This document shows, piece after piece, positions 9,048 through 17,669 of a stretch of DNA of 64,000 nt. How positions within the stretch are numbered: position 1 is the stretch's first letter; each line of letters begins with the position of its first letter. The notes below the pieces were generated by a model. That model did not search any database. It was not told the DNA's origin and saw only the letters and a list, made by a program, of their open reading frames with translations. The stretch is from an uncultured Opitutia bacterium (GTDB lineage: Bacteria; Verrucomicrobiota; Verrucomicrobiia; Opitutales; UBA953). Location of the stretch: the NCBI GenBank assembly GCA_945957395.1, contig CAMFKE010000005.1, positions 64,001 to 128,000 of the forward strand. The letters run 5' to 3'. The position numbers and the translations under genes are program-made.

Positions 9048-10712
9048 TTAGTTGCCGGCCTTGTCCCAGATGTCGCCGAGGCTGTTGAAGTCGCCGGAGG
9101 AGGAGCCCTTCACGCGGTCGAACGCCTTGATCTCGTCCTGCAGCTTGCCGGCGTCGTAGCTGGCGGCCTTGATGGACAGACCGATGCGGCGCTCTTCCTT
9201 GTCGATCTTGATCACGCGGGCCGAGACCTGCTGACCGATCTTGAGGACGTCCTTGACCTTCTCGACATGGTCTTCGCCGATCTGGGAGATGTGGACGAGG
9301 CCGTCCACTTCGTCGGCCAGCTCGATGAAGGCGCCGAAGTTGGTGATCTTGGAGACCTTGCCGGCGACGATGTCGCCGATGCGGTACTTGCGCTCGACGG
9401 CGGACCAGGGGTCTTCCTGGGTCTGCTTCACGCCGAGGGAGATGCGCTGCTGGGAAGCGTCGACATCGAGCACGATGGCTTCGACTTCGTCGCCCTTCTT
9501 GAGGATCTCGCCGGGGTGGTTGATGCGGCGGGTCCAGGAGAGGTCGGACACGTGCACCATGCCGTCGATGCCTTCTTCGAGTTCGATGAAGGCGCCGAAG
9601 TTGGTGAGGTTGCGCACCTTGCCGCGGACGCGGGCGCCCACGGGGTAGTTGTGGCGCACCATTTCCCACGGGTTGGATTCCAGCTGGCGCAGGCCGAGGG
9701 AGATCTTCTGCTCTTCCTTGTTGACGCCCAGGATGACGGCTTCGACTTCCTGGCCGACCTTGAGGACGTCCGAGGGCTTGGCGACGCGCTTGGTCCAGGA
9801 GAGCTCGGTGACGTGCACGAGGCCTTCCACGCCCTGTTCGATTTCGACGAAGGCGCCGTAGTTGACGAGGTTGACGACCTTGCCCTTGACCTTGGTGCCG
9901 ACGGGGAAGCGCAGGGCGATGTTGTCCCACGGGTTGTTGGCGCACTGCTTGAGGCCGAGGGAGACGCGTTCGCGCTCGCGGTCGACTTCGATGATCATGA
10001 CTTCGATCTCTTCGCCGACCTTCAGGATCTCGCTGGGGTGCGAGACGCGGCCCCAGGACATGTCGGTGATGTGGAGGAGGCCGTCGAGGCCGTCGAGGTC
10101 GATGAACGCGCCGTAGTCGGTGATGTTCTTGACGACGCCCTTGCGCTTGGAGCCGGGCTTCACGTCGTCGAGGAGGGCGCGGCGCTTCTCGGTGCGCTGC
10201 TCTTCGATGAGCTCGCGGCGGGAGACGACGACGTTCTTGCGGTCGAGGTTGATCTTGATGATCTTGAAGTCGTAGGTCTGGCCGACGTACTGGTCCAGGT
10301 TCTTGGGGGGCTGGATGTCGATCTGCGAGGCGGGCATGAACGCGTCCACGCCGACGGAGACGATGAGGCCGCCCTTGACCTTGGCCTTGACCTTGCCGGG
10401 GACGATCGAGCCTTCCTTGCAGTTGGCGACGATGTTCTCCCAGTTCTTCTTCTGCTGGGCCTTGTCGTAGGAAATGACGGGATTGCCGTTCTTGTCTTCG
10501 AGCTTCTCGAGGAAGACTTCGATCTCGGAGCCGATCTGAATGTCGTTCAGGTCGTTGAACTCGGAGTGAGGCACGAGGCCTTCGGACTTGCCACCGATGT
10601 CGACGACGACGTCGGACTGGCGGATTTCGGTGACGATACCGGTGATGACGGAACCGGAAGCGAGGGAGCCGAAGTTGCTCTCGGCGAGGAGCTGTTCCAT
10701 GAGGGAAGCCAT
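9048..10712 (-). CDS. rpsA: 30S ribosomal protein bS1
   Basis: Binds mRNA on the small ribosomal subunit and assists initiation. The 554 residues hold six S1 (OB-fold) repeats; the last four contain the typical NYGAFVEIE/NFGAFIELE strands followed by GLVHVTELSW-type loops. Start ATG at 10712 (MASLMEQLLAESNFGSL). Codon use differs from the surrounding genes: it contains about eight ACGT tetranucleotides in 1.67 kb, while neighbours have almost none, consistent with strong codon selection in a highly expressed gene. The 5' leader on the minus strand contains a 10-bp inverted repeat (10803-10871) that might support autoregulation, known for S1 in other bacteria. A big S1 on ribosomes would fit a genome where mRNAs lack Shine-Dalgarno sites (inference). 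Confidence 0.97.
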   Translation of the reverse strand: MASLMEQLLAESNFGSLASGSVITGIVTEIRQSDVVVDIGGKSEGLVPHSEFNDLNDIQIGSEIEVFLEKLEDKNGNPVISYDKAQQKKNWENIVANCKEGSIVPGKVKAKVKGGLIVSVGVDAFMPASQIDIQPPKNLDQYVGQTYDFKIIKINLDRKNVVVSRRELIEEQRTEKRRALLDDVKPGSKRKGVVKNITDYGAFIDLDGLDGLLHITDMSWGRVSHPSEILKVGEEIEVMIIEVDRERERVSLGLKQCANNPWDNIALRFPVGTKVKGKVVNLVNYGAFVEIEQGVEGLVHVTELSWTKRVAKPSDVLKVGQEVEAVILGVNKEEQKISLGLRQLESNPWEMVRHNYPVGARVRGKVRNLTNFGAFIELEEGIDGMVHVSDLSWTRRINHPGEILKKGDEVEAIVLDVDASQQRISLGVKQTQEDPWSAVERKYRIGDIVAGKVSKITNFGAFIELADEVDGLVHISQIGEDHVEKVKDVLKIGQQVSARVIKIDKEERRIGLSIKAASYDAGKLQDEIKAFDRVKGSSSGDFNSLGDIWDKAGN

Positions 10713-10802
10713 GATCTGTCTGTCTTTCGAAAACCCGCTCCGGCAGTGGCGCGAAAGGCCGTGCGGCGCGGGGGTTGAGGTTGGTTACTCGGTTTGTTGG
10801 GT

Positions 10803-10871
10803 TTGACCTCCCGTCGGGCCGTTGCCCGGGGGAAGGGACGGGCACGGTGAATCGACGCGGAGGGAGGTCAA
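10803..10871 (-). promoter_or_regulatory. Inverted repeat in the rpsA leader
   Basis: TTGACCTCCC (10803-10812) and its exact reverse complement GGGAGGTCAA (10862-10871) enclose a shorter CCCGTC/GACGGG pair. The element lies 91-159 bases upstream of the rpsA start and just past the stop of the patatin-like gene. It may be a leader hairpin controlling rpsA, a terminator for the upstream gene, or a protein-binding site. Confidence 0.45.
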
Positions 10872-10906
10872 GGGGTATTTGCCGCGCGCAAGGACAGGCG
10901 CCGGCC

Positions 10907-12976
10907 TCAGGAGGCGGGGGCGTGACGGGCGAGCTCGGCGTCGAGGGCGCGCCCCAGGGCGGTGCCCATGACTTCGCCGAGCAGCCGCAGGCACTCCCAT
11001 TCGTAGATGTCGCTGGACAGTTCCGAGGTGCTCTTCTGGGGGAACTCGGGGTGGGCGCGCTTGTAGGCCTCGAAAATGCGGAGTTTCTCGGGCGACACGC
11101 CCGGGGTGCGACGCAGGGCGGAATGGCTCATCTTGCACCAGAGCAGTACGGTGTCGGGCGAGGCGGACCCGGCGGGGGGCGACACCACCATGCGATAGAC
11201 GAACGACTCGGGCTCGTGCACGCGGGGGGCGGGCAGAAGATTGCCGGACGCGTCGAACATGGCCTCGCGCAGTCGGGCGCCGGACTCGCCGTCGAAGCGC
11301 CAGCGGAAGCCCCGGTCGAGGGTGATGCGGATCAGCCTGTGCAGGTCGTCCCAATCGTACTCGGGGTCGAAGGTGGCGTCCACGACGCCCACCACGGGGA
11401 CGCCGCGGCGCAGCAGCGCGAAGACCCCCATGTTTTCAAAGTGGCCGCCGTCGGTGAGCAGGAGCGAGCCGGACCTGGGGTTCATCAGTCGGCTGGAGCG
11501 CTCATAGGTGAACTCCGCCAGCGCGTTCGCCGTCTTGGCGCCGCAGGCGGTGAGCCAGTCGCGCCCGGCGAACTGGTGGCTGTTGCGCGTCATGTACCGC
11601 AGGTTCAGGTTGAGCACGAACATCGTGGCGCCGGCGGCCGTGGGCACCACCGAGCCGTCCACCGCGGCGCCCGAGGCGGCCACGGCGTCCGACAGGCGGA
11701 AGGGATCCTCGGCGCCCAGCGGGAGGGCGTTGAAAAGCCGCGGGGTGTCCGTGGTGACGACCGAGTCGCCGTCGCGGCTGAGCACATAGCGGCCGAAGGC
11801 CGGGGTGGGCGTGTAGCCGAGCAGATCGGCGCCGCACCAGCGCGAGGAGAACTCGAAATGGGCGGCCGGGGTGGAATCCGGGTAGGACAGGGATTCGGCG
11901 GTGTTGGCCAGGTTGGCGTTGATGATGAGGTAGGGCGCCTCGCAGCCGTCGGGATTGAGGTCGCCCAGCGCGACCGGCCGCAGCGCGAACGCCACGGGCC
12001 GGTTGCGCAGAAAGTCCGGCGCCCCTGCGGACACCTCCTCCGGCGTGCGCAGCGTGACGACCCGGTCGGAGTCCGGCACATGGAAGGCCTTGCCCAGCGA
12101 GCCGGCGTAGGCGGCGGTGGGCCGGTGCCAGTTCATCTCGTCCGTCGGCGTCCAGTTCAACGCGAGGTTGAAACCGAAATACACCGGGTAGCGCAGCAGC
12201 CAGCCGGCCACATACGGGATGCTGTTCCACGACGACACGCCGTCCTTGGGCGCCTCGCTGCGAATGCCCAGGATGGAGTGGCCGTAGGGCATCACCGAGC
12301 CGTCGCCGGTGTCGCCGTAATCCACCAAAAGGTCCCCGATGTACGAGGACGAGTTGCGAAAGCCGTGCCGGTCGAAGCCCACCTCCTTGACCGCCATGCG
12401 CAGCGCCCTCGGGGAGGTCGCCGGCACATCGGCCGAAGCCGGAATCTTCAGCGGCAAGCGCTCCCGCACGGCGCTCGCCGCCGGCGTGAGGGTGCCGTCG
12501 GCGCTGCGCTCGTTGAGCAGGGCGAACAGCGCCGCATAGGAGAAGGGCCCCTCGCGGTACCGGCCGTAGACCTCGTGCAGCGGTGCGGCCAGGGCGTGAC
12601 AGACCAGCCAGGAAGCCGTGTACGAACCGCCGGAGACGGCGCTGAGGTAATCGGCGCGCTCCAAGGCGGTCACCCCGTCGCGCACCCTGACATCCTGAAG
12701 CCCCTGAAGCGCGCCCACATTGATCACCGCACTGCGCATGCCCCCGCCGCTGGCCGCCAGCCCGACCAAGGGCCCCTTCGCCATGCCGGGTTCGGCCAAA
12801 CCCACGACGGCGCGCCGCTTCGCGACATATTCCGCCTCGGAGCGCGCCAGGCGCGCGGGCGGCGGGCACTCCGGCGACTGCCGTTCCACCGGCGGCAACA
12901 GTTCGTCGGTACGCGTGGCGCCACAGCCGGACAGGAGAACGGCGGCGGCGCACCAGGCGGCTAAAGGAAGGCGCAT
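10907..12976 (-). CDS. Patatin/cPLA2-like lipoprotein
   Basis: Predicted secreted or outer-membrane lipid acyl hydrolase of 689 residues. I choose the ATG at 12976 because it places a textbook lipoprotein signal at the N-terminus (MRLPLAAWCAAAVLLSGC, lipobox LSGC). Two in-frame upstream starts would hide it. The oxyanion-hole stretch GLAASGGGMRSA (residue about 75), the serine motif LSAVSGGSYTASW and a distal acidic motif LLTDGGHFENMG resemble the Ser/Asp dyad arrangement of patatins and cytosolic phospholipase A2. The middle part, with about 300 residues of insertion, is unlike simple patatins. The substrate cannot be told from sequence. It is upstream of rpsA on the same strand, with no Shine-Dalgarno sequence. 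Confidence 0.8.
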   Translation of the reverse strand: MRLPLAAWCAAAVLLSGCGATRTDELLPPVERQSPECPPPARLARSEAEYVAKRRAVVGLAEPGMAKGPLVGLAASGGGMRSAVINVGALQGLQDVRVRDGVTALERADYLSAVSGGSYTASWLVCHALAAPLHEVYGRYREGPFSYAALFALLNERSADGTLTPAASAVRERLPLKIPASADVPATSPRALRMAVKEVGFDRHGFRNSSSYIGDLLVDYGDTGDGSVMPYGHSILGIRSEAPKDGVSSWNSIPYVAGWLLRYPVYFGFNLALNWTPTDEMNWHRPTAAYAGSLGKAFHVPDSDRVVTLRTPEEVSAGAPDFLRNRPVAFALRPVALGDLNPDGCEAPYLIINANLANTAESLSYPDSTPAAHFEFSSRWCGADLLGYTPTPAFGRYVLSRDGDSVVTTDTPRLFNALPLGAEDPFRLSDAVAASGAAVDGSVVPTAAGATMFVLNLNLRYMTRNSHQFAGRDWLTACGAKTANALAEFTYERSSRLMNPRSGSLLLTDGGHFENMGVFALLRRGVPVVGVVDATFDPEYDWDDLHRLIRITLDRGFRWRFDGESGARLREAMFDASGNLLPAPRVHEPESFVYRMVVSPPAGSASPDTVLLWCKMSHSALRRTPGVSPEKLRIFEAYKRAHPEFPQKSTSELSSDIYEWECLRLLGEVMGTALGRALDAELARHAPAS

Positions 12977-13284
12977 GCCGTGGCGAAAACGAGAGGGAAT
13001 AGGGAGATACATCGGGAAGGCCGTCCTTCGCGGAACCACCCTTTCTCCCTAGGGTCAATCATGCCTTTTCAATCCCCCCTGCGCCCCCGTCCCAAACCGC
13101 ACATCTAAAACCCGATTTACCGGCGGGACGCCCCCCGCCCACCCCCGGTTTTGACCAAATCCCGACGACATGCGGCCTAATTCCCGCGTTGCCTTGAAAG
13201 CCTCGGGGAACCAAGGTGCGCGCACGCCACGCCCTGTGAAAACCGGTCGGCGGCCCACCTCACCCCACACCCCGAAGCCATCCC
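12977..13284. other. Divergent intergenic region
   Basis: 308 bases between the patatin-like gene (minus) and the next plus-strand gene. I see no gene. A possible plus-strand promoter is TTGACC at 13151-13156 with GCCTAA at 13175-13180 (18-nt spacer). Both halves are imperfect, so this is weak. No convincing repeat or hairpin is visible. Confidence 0.4.
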
Positions 13285-14595
13285 ATGTCGCTCCGCTCGC
13301 CGGATTCTTCCTCCGCCCTTTGGCCGCTCGTCGCGATCGATCTCGTCTCCGTGGGCGCCGTCATCGCGCTGCACGCCATGCTGGGCGACAAGGTCAGCCC
13401 CGCCATTCATGTGACCGAGCTGCTTCTCGTCGGCGCCGCCGGCGCCGGGTGCGCCTACCTTTGGTGGCGCAACACCAACCGCCCCGCCGCCGCGGCCGAC
13501 ACCGCCGCGGCCGAGGTGGAGAGCCTGCGCAAGGAGACCGCCGAAAACCTGCGCGTGATTCAGGACGACCTTCACAAGCTCGGCGAGGCCCTCATGAAGC
13601 GCCTCGCGCAGAAGCCGGACGCCAAGCCCGAGGCCGACCAGATCGAGTCGCTCGCCGGCACCATGACCGACCTGGCCGTCAGCATCGCCGAAGCCCGCGA
13701 GACGCTCTCCGCCATCGCCGCCGACCTCGCCGAGACCAAGTCCTCCGTCTTCGAGCTCCAGACCCAGGCCGACCAGCAGGCCGACGCCCTGCGCGCCTTC
13801 GAGCACACCGTGGAGAAAACCCAACACTTCTCCGACGCCGACCCCGGCAGCGGCCCCGCCCGCGGCGCCCTTGAAAAGGCCCTCGCCGCAGGCGTCGCCG
13901 GAGCGGCCGTCTCCCGCCTCATCAACGGCAACAACGCCTCCGCCAAAGACCCCGAAGCCACCGGACCGGCCGCCCCTGCCGCCGCCGTGCCGCCCCTCTC
14001 CGAGGAGGACATCGAAGGCTCGTTCGAGACCGACGACGATTTCGACGGCGACAACCTGCCCGAAGAGGACTGGGGTGAGGCCACCCTGCCCGAAACGGGC
14101 CTCGCCTCGCCCGCCGGCAGCGCCGTCGAGCCGCTCACCACTTCTCCCGAAGAGGCCGAGGCCGAGCTCACCGACGGCGAGGAGGACGACAACGACGACT
14201 GGCTTTCCGCCGGCCTCGACGAGGACGACTCACAGGACGACATGCCCGCACCCGCCGCCCAGACGCGCCAGCCCGACCTGCTCGCCCTCGACGACGAGGC
14301 CGAGTCGAAGAAAAAGCCCCGCCGCCCGGGCAAGCACGACACCGCTCTCGTCGCCCATGTCATGATCGGCATCGGCAACAAGCCCTTCCTGCGCGGCTTC
14401 GGCCCCGGCCTTTCCACCTCCAAGGGCGTGCCCATGGAATATGTCGATGTCGGCCGCTGGCAGTGGGTCTGCCCCGAGGCGGGAAGCCCCGTGACCGTCA
14501 CCCTCTGGAAGAACGACGAGACGCCCGCCGACGGCGCCCCGATCAGCGTGCCCTCCGGCATGACCTTGGAAATCCACCCGCACTTCGCCCAATGA
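13285..14595 (+). CDS. Two-TM coiled-coil protein with acidic linker and C-terminal beta domain
   Basis: Unrecognised 436-residue protein. Two hydrophobic segments lie near residues 12-31 (PLVAIDLVSVGAVIALHAML) and 42-60. A helical, coiled-coil-like stretch follows (residues 70-175, rich in E, L, A, K), then a long Asp/Glu-rich, probably disordered linker (about 235-345). The compact C-terminal domain of about 80 residues begins at VAHVMIGIGNKPFLRGFGPGL and continues with GRWQWVCPEAGSPVTVTLWKND. It has the look of a small beta-sandwich of carbohydrate-binding-module type, but I cannot assign a family. The next two genes also encode membrane or exported unknowns in the same direction, so a shared envelope role is possible. 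Confidence 0.7.
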   Translation: MSLRSPDSSSALWPLVAIDLVSVGAVIALHAMLGDKVSPAIHVTELLLVGAAGAGCAYLWWRNTNRPAAAADTAAAEVESLRKETAENLRVIQDDLHKLGEALMKRLAQKPDAKPEADQIESLAGTMTDLAVSIAEARETLSAIAADLAETKSSVFELQTQADQQADALRAFEHTVEKTQHFSDADPGSGPARGALEKALAAGVAGAAVSRLINGNNASAKDPEATGPAAPAAAVPPLSEEDIEGSFETDDDFDGDNLPEEDWGEATLPETGLASPAGSAVEPLTTSPEEAEAELTDGEEDDNDDWLSAGLDEDDSQDDMPAPAAQTRQPDLLALDDEAESKKKPRRPGKHDTALVAHVMIGIGNKPFLRGFGPGLSTSKGVPMEYVDVGRWQWVCPEAGSPVTVTLWKNDETPADGAPISVPSGMTLEIHPHFAQ

Positions 14596-14654
14596 CCGCT
14601 TGCGGCCCGGGCCGTTCAAGCTACCCTGTCATACCATAAACTCCCGATAACGCC

Positions 14655-15380
14655 ATGTCCTCCGATTCCGAATCCAAGAACATCGCCAAACAGTGGTTTG
14701 GCATCATCACGCTGGCCATCCTGAGCATCCTTCTCGGCGGCGCCCTCGGCTTCATCAGCCAGGCCCTGCTTCCCGTGAAAACCCTGGTCTCGCTGCCCGC
14801 GCCCGACCCCAAGAAACCGGACGCGGAAGTCTCCCTGCCCAAGGTCTACTGGCTCAAGCAATCCACCTCCAAGAGCGTCGGCAACGCGCTCGAGAAGGAG
14901 AAGGCCATCAAAGCCGGCGTGGCCACCTCGCTCAACGACCGCGAAATCAACCAGTGGCTTTCGCGCACCTTCACCGGCGCGGAAGTGAAGGAGGACATCG
15001 ACGCCAAGCTCGGCACGCCCTTCGTGCGCATCGGCGGGCAGCGCCCCGGCACCGAGAAGGACGAGGTGCTCACCGTCACCATGCCCTTCAAGCTCAAGGT
15101 CATGAGCCTGCCCGTTTCCGAAGTGCCCCTGCAGTTCGTGGCCCGCCCCGGCTACGACGGCGGCGAGACCTCCTGGGTCTTCGAGGATGTCTATGTCGGC
15201 CACGCCCGCGTGCCCCGCGGCCTCATCACCTCCACCGTCATGGGCGGCATCTCCGAACTGCTCCGCAACCAGGAATCGGCCAAGACCTTCTGGGAAAAGC
15301 TCACCGCCTACAGGCGCATCGTGATTCGCGACAACAAGCTCCTGTTGGAAGCCCCCGCCAAGGTGCTCGCCGACAAGTAA
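14655..15380 (+). CDS. Membrane-anchored protein of unknown function
   Basis: 241 residues with a single N-terminal transmembrane segment (about residues 14-38, FGIITLAILSILLGGALGF). The remaining 200 residues are presumably on the outer face of the membrane. The soluble part has LNDREINQWLSRTF and a beta-rich centre (DEVLTVTMPFKLKVM). I do not recognise the family. It lies 59 bases after the previous gene and only 3 bases before the next one, so the three are probably co-transcribed. The ATG at 14655 fits the anchor topology. Confidence 0.75.
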   Translation: MSSDSESKNIAKQWFGIITLAILSILLGGALGFISQALLPVKTLVSLPAPDPKKPDAEVSLPKVYWLKQSTSKSVGNALEKEKAIKAGVATSLNDREINQWLSRTFTGAEVKEDIDAKLGTPFVRIGGQRPGTEKDEVLTVTMPFKLKVMSLPVSEVPLQFVARPGYDGGETSWVFEDVYVGHARVPRGLITSTVMGGISELLRNQESAKTFWEKLTAYRRIVIRDNKLLLEAPAKVLADK

Positions 15381-15383
15381 GCG

Positions 15384-16562
15384 ATGACCCGCCCCGCCTC
15401 CCCCAAGGCCTGCATGCGCGACGCCATGCGGGCCTTTCTTTGCCTCCTTCCCGCCGCCCTGGCCGCCGCCCCGGCGCCGCTGGGCAAGCCGGACGAGCCG
15501 CCCCGCGAGCCCCCCGCCGCCCCTCGCGTGTTCTTCTCCTCCACGCCCTGGTTCGCCATCGCCGGCGAGGACACCGAAGGCAACATGCGCGCCGCGCAAC
15601 TCGCCTCGCGCCTCGGCCGCGAGCTCGAAGCGGACGGTTTCCGCCCCGCGGACCTGGCTCCGGGCCGGGTCTCCCTGTACATCTCGCCCTCCCCGGGCTT
15701 CCCCACGCTCAACACCGCCGACGGACAGACCTCGGTCATCCTCCCGCGCGCATCCCTGAGCGACACTCACGCCTGCGCCCGCGCCCTGGCCCGCGCCGCG
15801 CTGCACAGGCTGGCCCAGGCGGCCGGCCGCCGCGCGGACCCGGCGCCGTGGGCCTGCGAGGCGCTGGCCTGGCAGACGCGCATCGCCGAAAACCCCGCGC
15901 TGCTCGAGCAGCTCCAAAGGCTCGCCGCCACCGACGAACTCACGCCGCTCGCCGACCTGGACAACCTCGCCGACGCCCCTCCCGAGCAGGCCTCGCGCCG
16001 GTCCCGCGCCGCCTTCTGGCTGCATCGCGCCATACGCCGCGACAACACCGCCGACCCTCGCACCGCGCTGGCCGAAGCCGCCATGGGCTCCGGCCTGGAG
16101 ACGACGCTCGCCAAGTGCGTGCCCGACAGGAAGTCCGGCGGCGAGCAGGCGGACGCCTGGTGGCCCGCCGCCTTCCTTCGCGAAACCCGCGAACGGTTCA
16201 CCCCCGTCGCCGGCACCGCGCAGTCCGCCGAGGACCTCGCGCGCCTCACGCGCTTCGTCATCCGCGAGAACGACCGCGACCTGCCCCTGGACGGCCCCGC
16301 CCTCATCGCGCGGCGCGAGGAACCCCGGGTGCGCGACGAGGCGCGCCGGCGCGTCCTGCATTTCAAGGCCAGGCTTCCCCGCGCCAACCCGATCTGGCAC
16401 AACGCGCTCGTGGCCCACGGCCTTTTCCTGGAAAAACTCGCCCAAGGCGAACCGGAGCCCGTCCTGCGCCAACTGCTCAACGAAGCCCTGGCCGAAGCCG
16501 ACATCGCGCGCACCACCTCCCGCGAAGTGACCGAACTGCTCGCCCCCGCCGCGCGCCCCTAG
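15384..16562 (+). CDS. Exported protein of unknown function
   Basis: 392 residues. The region around residues 11-28 (MRDAMRAFLCLLPAALAA) looks like a signal peptide, so the true start may be one of the in-frame ATGs at 15414 or 15426 rather than 15384. The mature part is Ala/Arg/Leu-rich and largely helical. It contains VFFSSTPWFAIAGEDTEGN and a central region that resembles a peptidase-like or TPR-like helical array without a clear catalytic motif. It begins 3 bases after the upstream gene, implying translational linkage with that membrane protein. Function unknown. Confidence 0.7.
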   Translation: MTRPASPKACMRDAMRAFLCLLPAALAAAPAPLGKPDEPPREPPAAPRVFFSSTPWFAIAGEDTEGNMRAAQLASRLGRELEADGFRPADLAPGRVSLYISPSPGFPTLNTADGQTSVILPRASLSDTHACARALARAALHRLAQAAGRRADPAPWACEALAWQTRIAENPALLEQLQRLAATDELTPLADLDNLADAPPEQASRRSRAAFWLHRAIRRDNTADPRTALAEAAMGSGLETTLAKCVPDRKSGGEQADAWWPAAFLRETRERFTPVAGTAQSAEDLARLTRFVIRENDRDLPLDGPALIARREEPRVRDEARRRVLHFKARLPRANPIWHNALVAHGLFLEKLAQGEPEPVLRQLLNEALAEADIARTTSREVTELLAPAARP

Positions 16563-16638
16563 GAAGCCGCCCCCACGGCCGGCCGCCGGTTTCCGTCTGC
16601 AAAACCGCGCAAAACGCGCACGGTGCAAGTAGCGTCCC

Positions 16639-17574
16639 ATGCCAGCATCGCCCCTGCGTTTGTTCGCCGCCCTCGTCCTCTCGCCCGCCGCGCTCCTCGC
16701 GGAAACGCTCCGCGTGGCCTCCTACAACCTCGAGAACTACAACCTCGCCAACCGCGTCACCGAGGACGGCTTCTCGCGCAACGCGCCCAAGCCGGAGAAG
16801 CAGAAGCAGGCCCTGCGCGCCCTGCTCGTCGCCCTCGACGCCGATGTGCTCGCCGTGCAGGAAATCGGCGGCGCCCCCTTCGTCGAGGAGCTCCGGCGCG
16901 ACCTCGCCCGAGACGGCCTCGCCTACCCGCACACCGCCACCCTCGACGGGCCCGATCCGCACCGCCGCCTCGCCTTCCTTTCCAAACGCCCCTTCGCCGA
17001 CATCCGGCGCCACCCGCGCCTGACCTCCGCCTTCGAACTGCCCTCCCCCGGCGAGAGCGTCGCGCTCGTCAACCGCGGCCTGCTCGGCGTGACCGTGTCG
17101 TCCGAAGGCCGACCGATTAAAATCTACACCGTACACCTCAAAAGCCGACTCACCCGCGACAAACGCGACCCGCGCGCCGAGCGCGAGCGCGCCGCCGAGG
17201 CCGTCGCCGTCAAGGAGCGCCTCGCCGCCGACGGATTAGCCTCGCCCGATTGCGCGGCGCTGCTCGTGGGCGACTTCAACGACGGCCCCAACGCCGCCGC
17301 CCTCACCCGGTTCGAGAACGACGCCGTCGCGGGATTCCGCCTCCTCCGGATGGAGCCGCGCGACAGCGCCGGGGAGACCTGGACCTACCGCAACGACCGC
17401 AAGGGCTTTTACGACCGATCCGACTACGCGTTCGTCACCCCGGCCCTCCGGCCGCTCGCCCCGCGCGCCCGCATCTTCGACCACCCGAAAGCCGCCGCCG
17501 CCTCCGACCACAGGCCGGTTTTCGTCGACCTCGACATCCCTCCGGCGCCCCGGCCCCCGGCCGCCTCCCGCTAA
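16639..17574 (+). CDS. Exported endonuclease/exonuclease/phosphatase family protein
   Basis: 311 residues with a signal peptide (cleavage likely near ALLAETL) and the EEP fold of DNase I-like and phosphodiesterase enzymes. Motifs in order: LRVASYNLENYN (metal-binding Asn), VLAVQEIGG (metal-binding Glu), KIYTVHLKS, LLVGDFNDGP (catalytic Asp-Asn), and SDHRPVFVDL (catalytic Asp-His). The full catalytic set is present, so activity is expected. Whether it acts on extracellular DNA, sphingomyelin-like lipids or phosphoesters cannot be told. It comes just before the GH84 gene in the same direction; a weak T-run lies between them. Confidence 0.85.
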   Translation: MPASPLRLFAALVLSPAALLAETLRVASYNLENYNLANRVTEDGFSRNAPKPEKQKQALRALLVALDADVLAVQEIGGAPFVEELRRDLARDGLAYPHTATLDGPDPHRRLAFLSKRPFADIRRHPRLTSAFELPSPGESVALVNRGLLGVTVSSEGRPIKIYTVHLKSRLTRDKRDPRAERERAAEAVAVKERLAADGLASPDCAALLVGDFNDGPNAAALTRFENDAVAGFRLLRMEPRDSAGETWTYRNDRKGFYDRSDYAFVTPALRPLAPRARIFDHPKAAAASDHRPVFVDLDIPPAPRPPAASR

Positions 17575-17619
17575 GCCCCCGGCGCCGCCCGGGACTTCGC
17601 GCCCCACCGCGCTTTTTTT

Positions 17620-17658
17620 CGAGTATTGAGGAACACTCGCCGGTGACATTTGTTCACC
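17620..17658 (+). promoter_or_regulatory. Pair of adjacent inverted repeats before the GH84 gene
   Basis: CGAGT (17620-17624) with ACTCG (17635-17639), then GGTGA (17642-17646) with TCACC (17654-17658), ending 11 bases before the start codon at 17670. A T-run (17613-17619) precedes them. They could be operators or leader hairpins of the glycosidase gene; nothing else supports either choice. Confidence 0.35.
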
Positions 17659-17669
17659 CGCCATCACCG

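Noticed and set aside
13040-13284. Small ORF in the spacer before 13285
   Set aside because: Frames are short, Pro/Arg-rich and overlap the likely promoter; no start context or homology.
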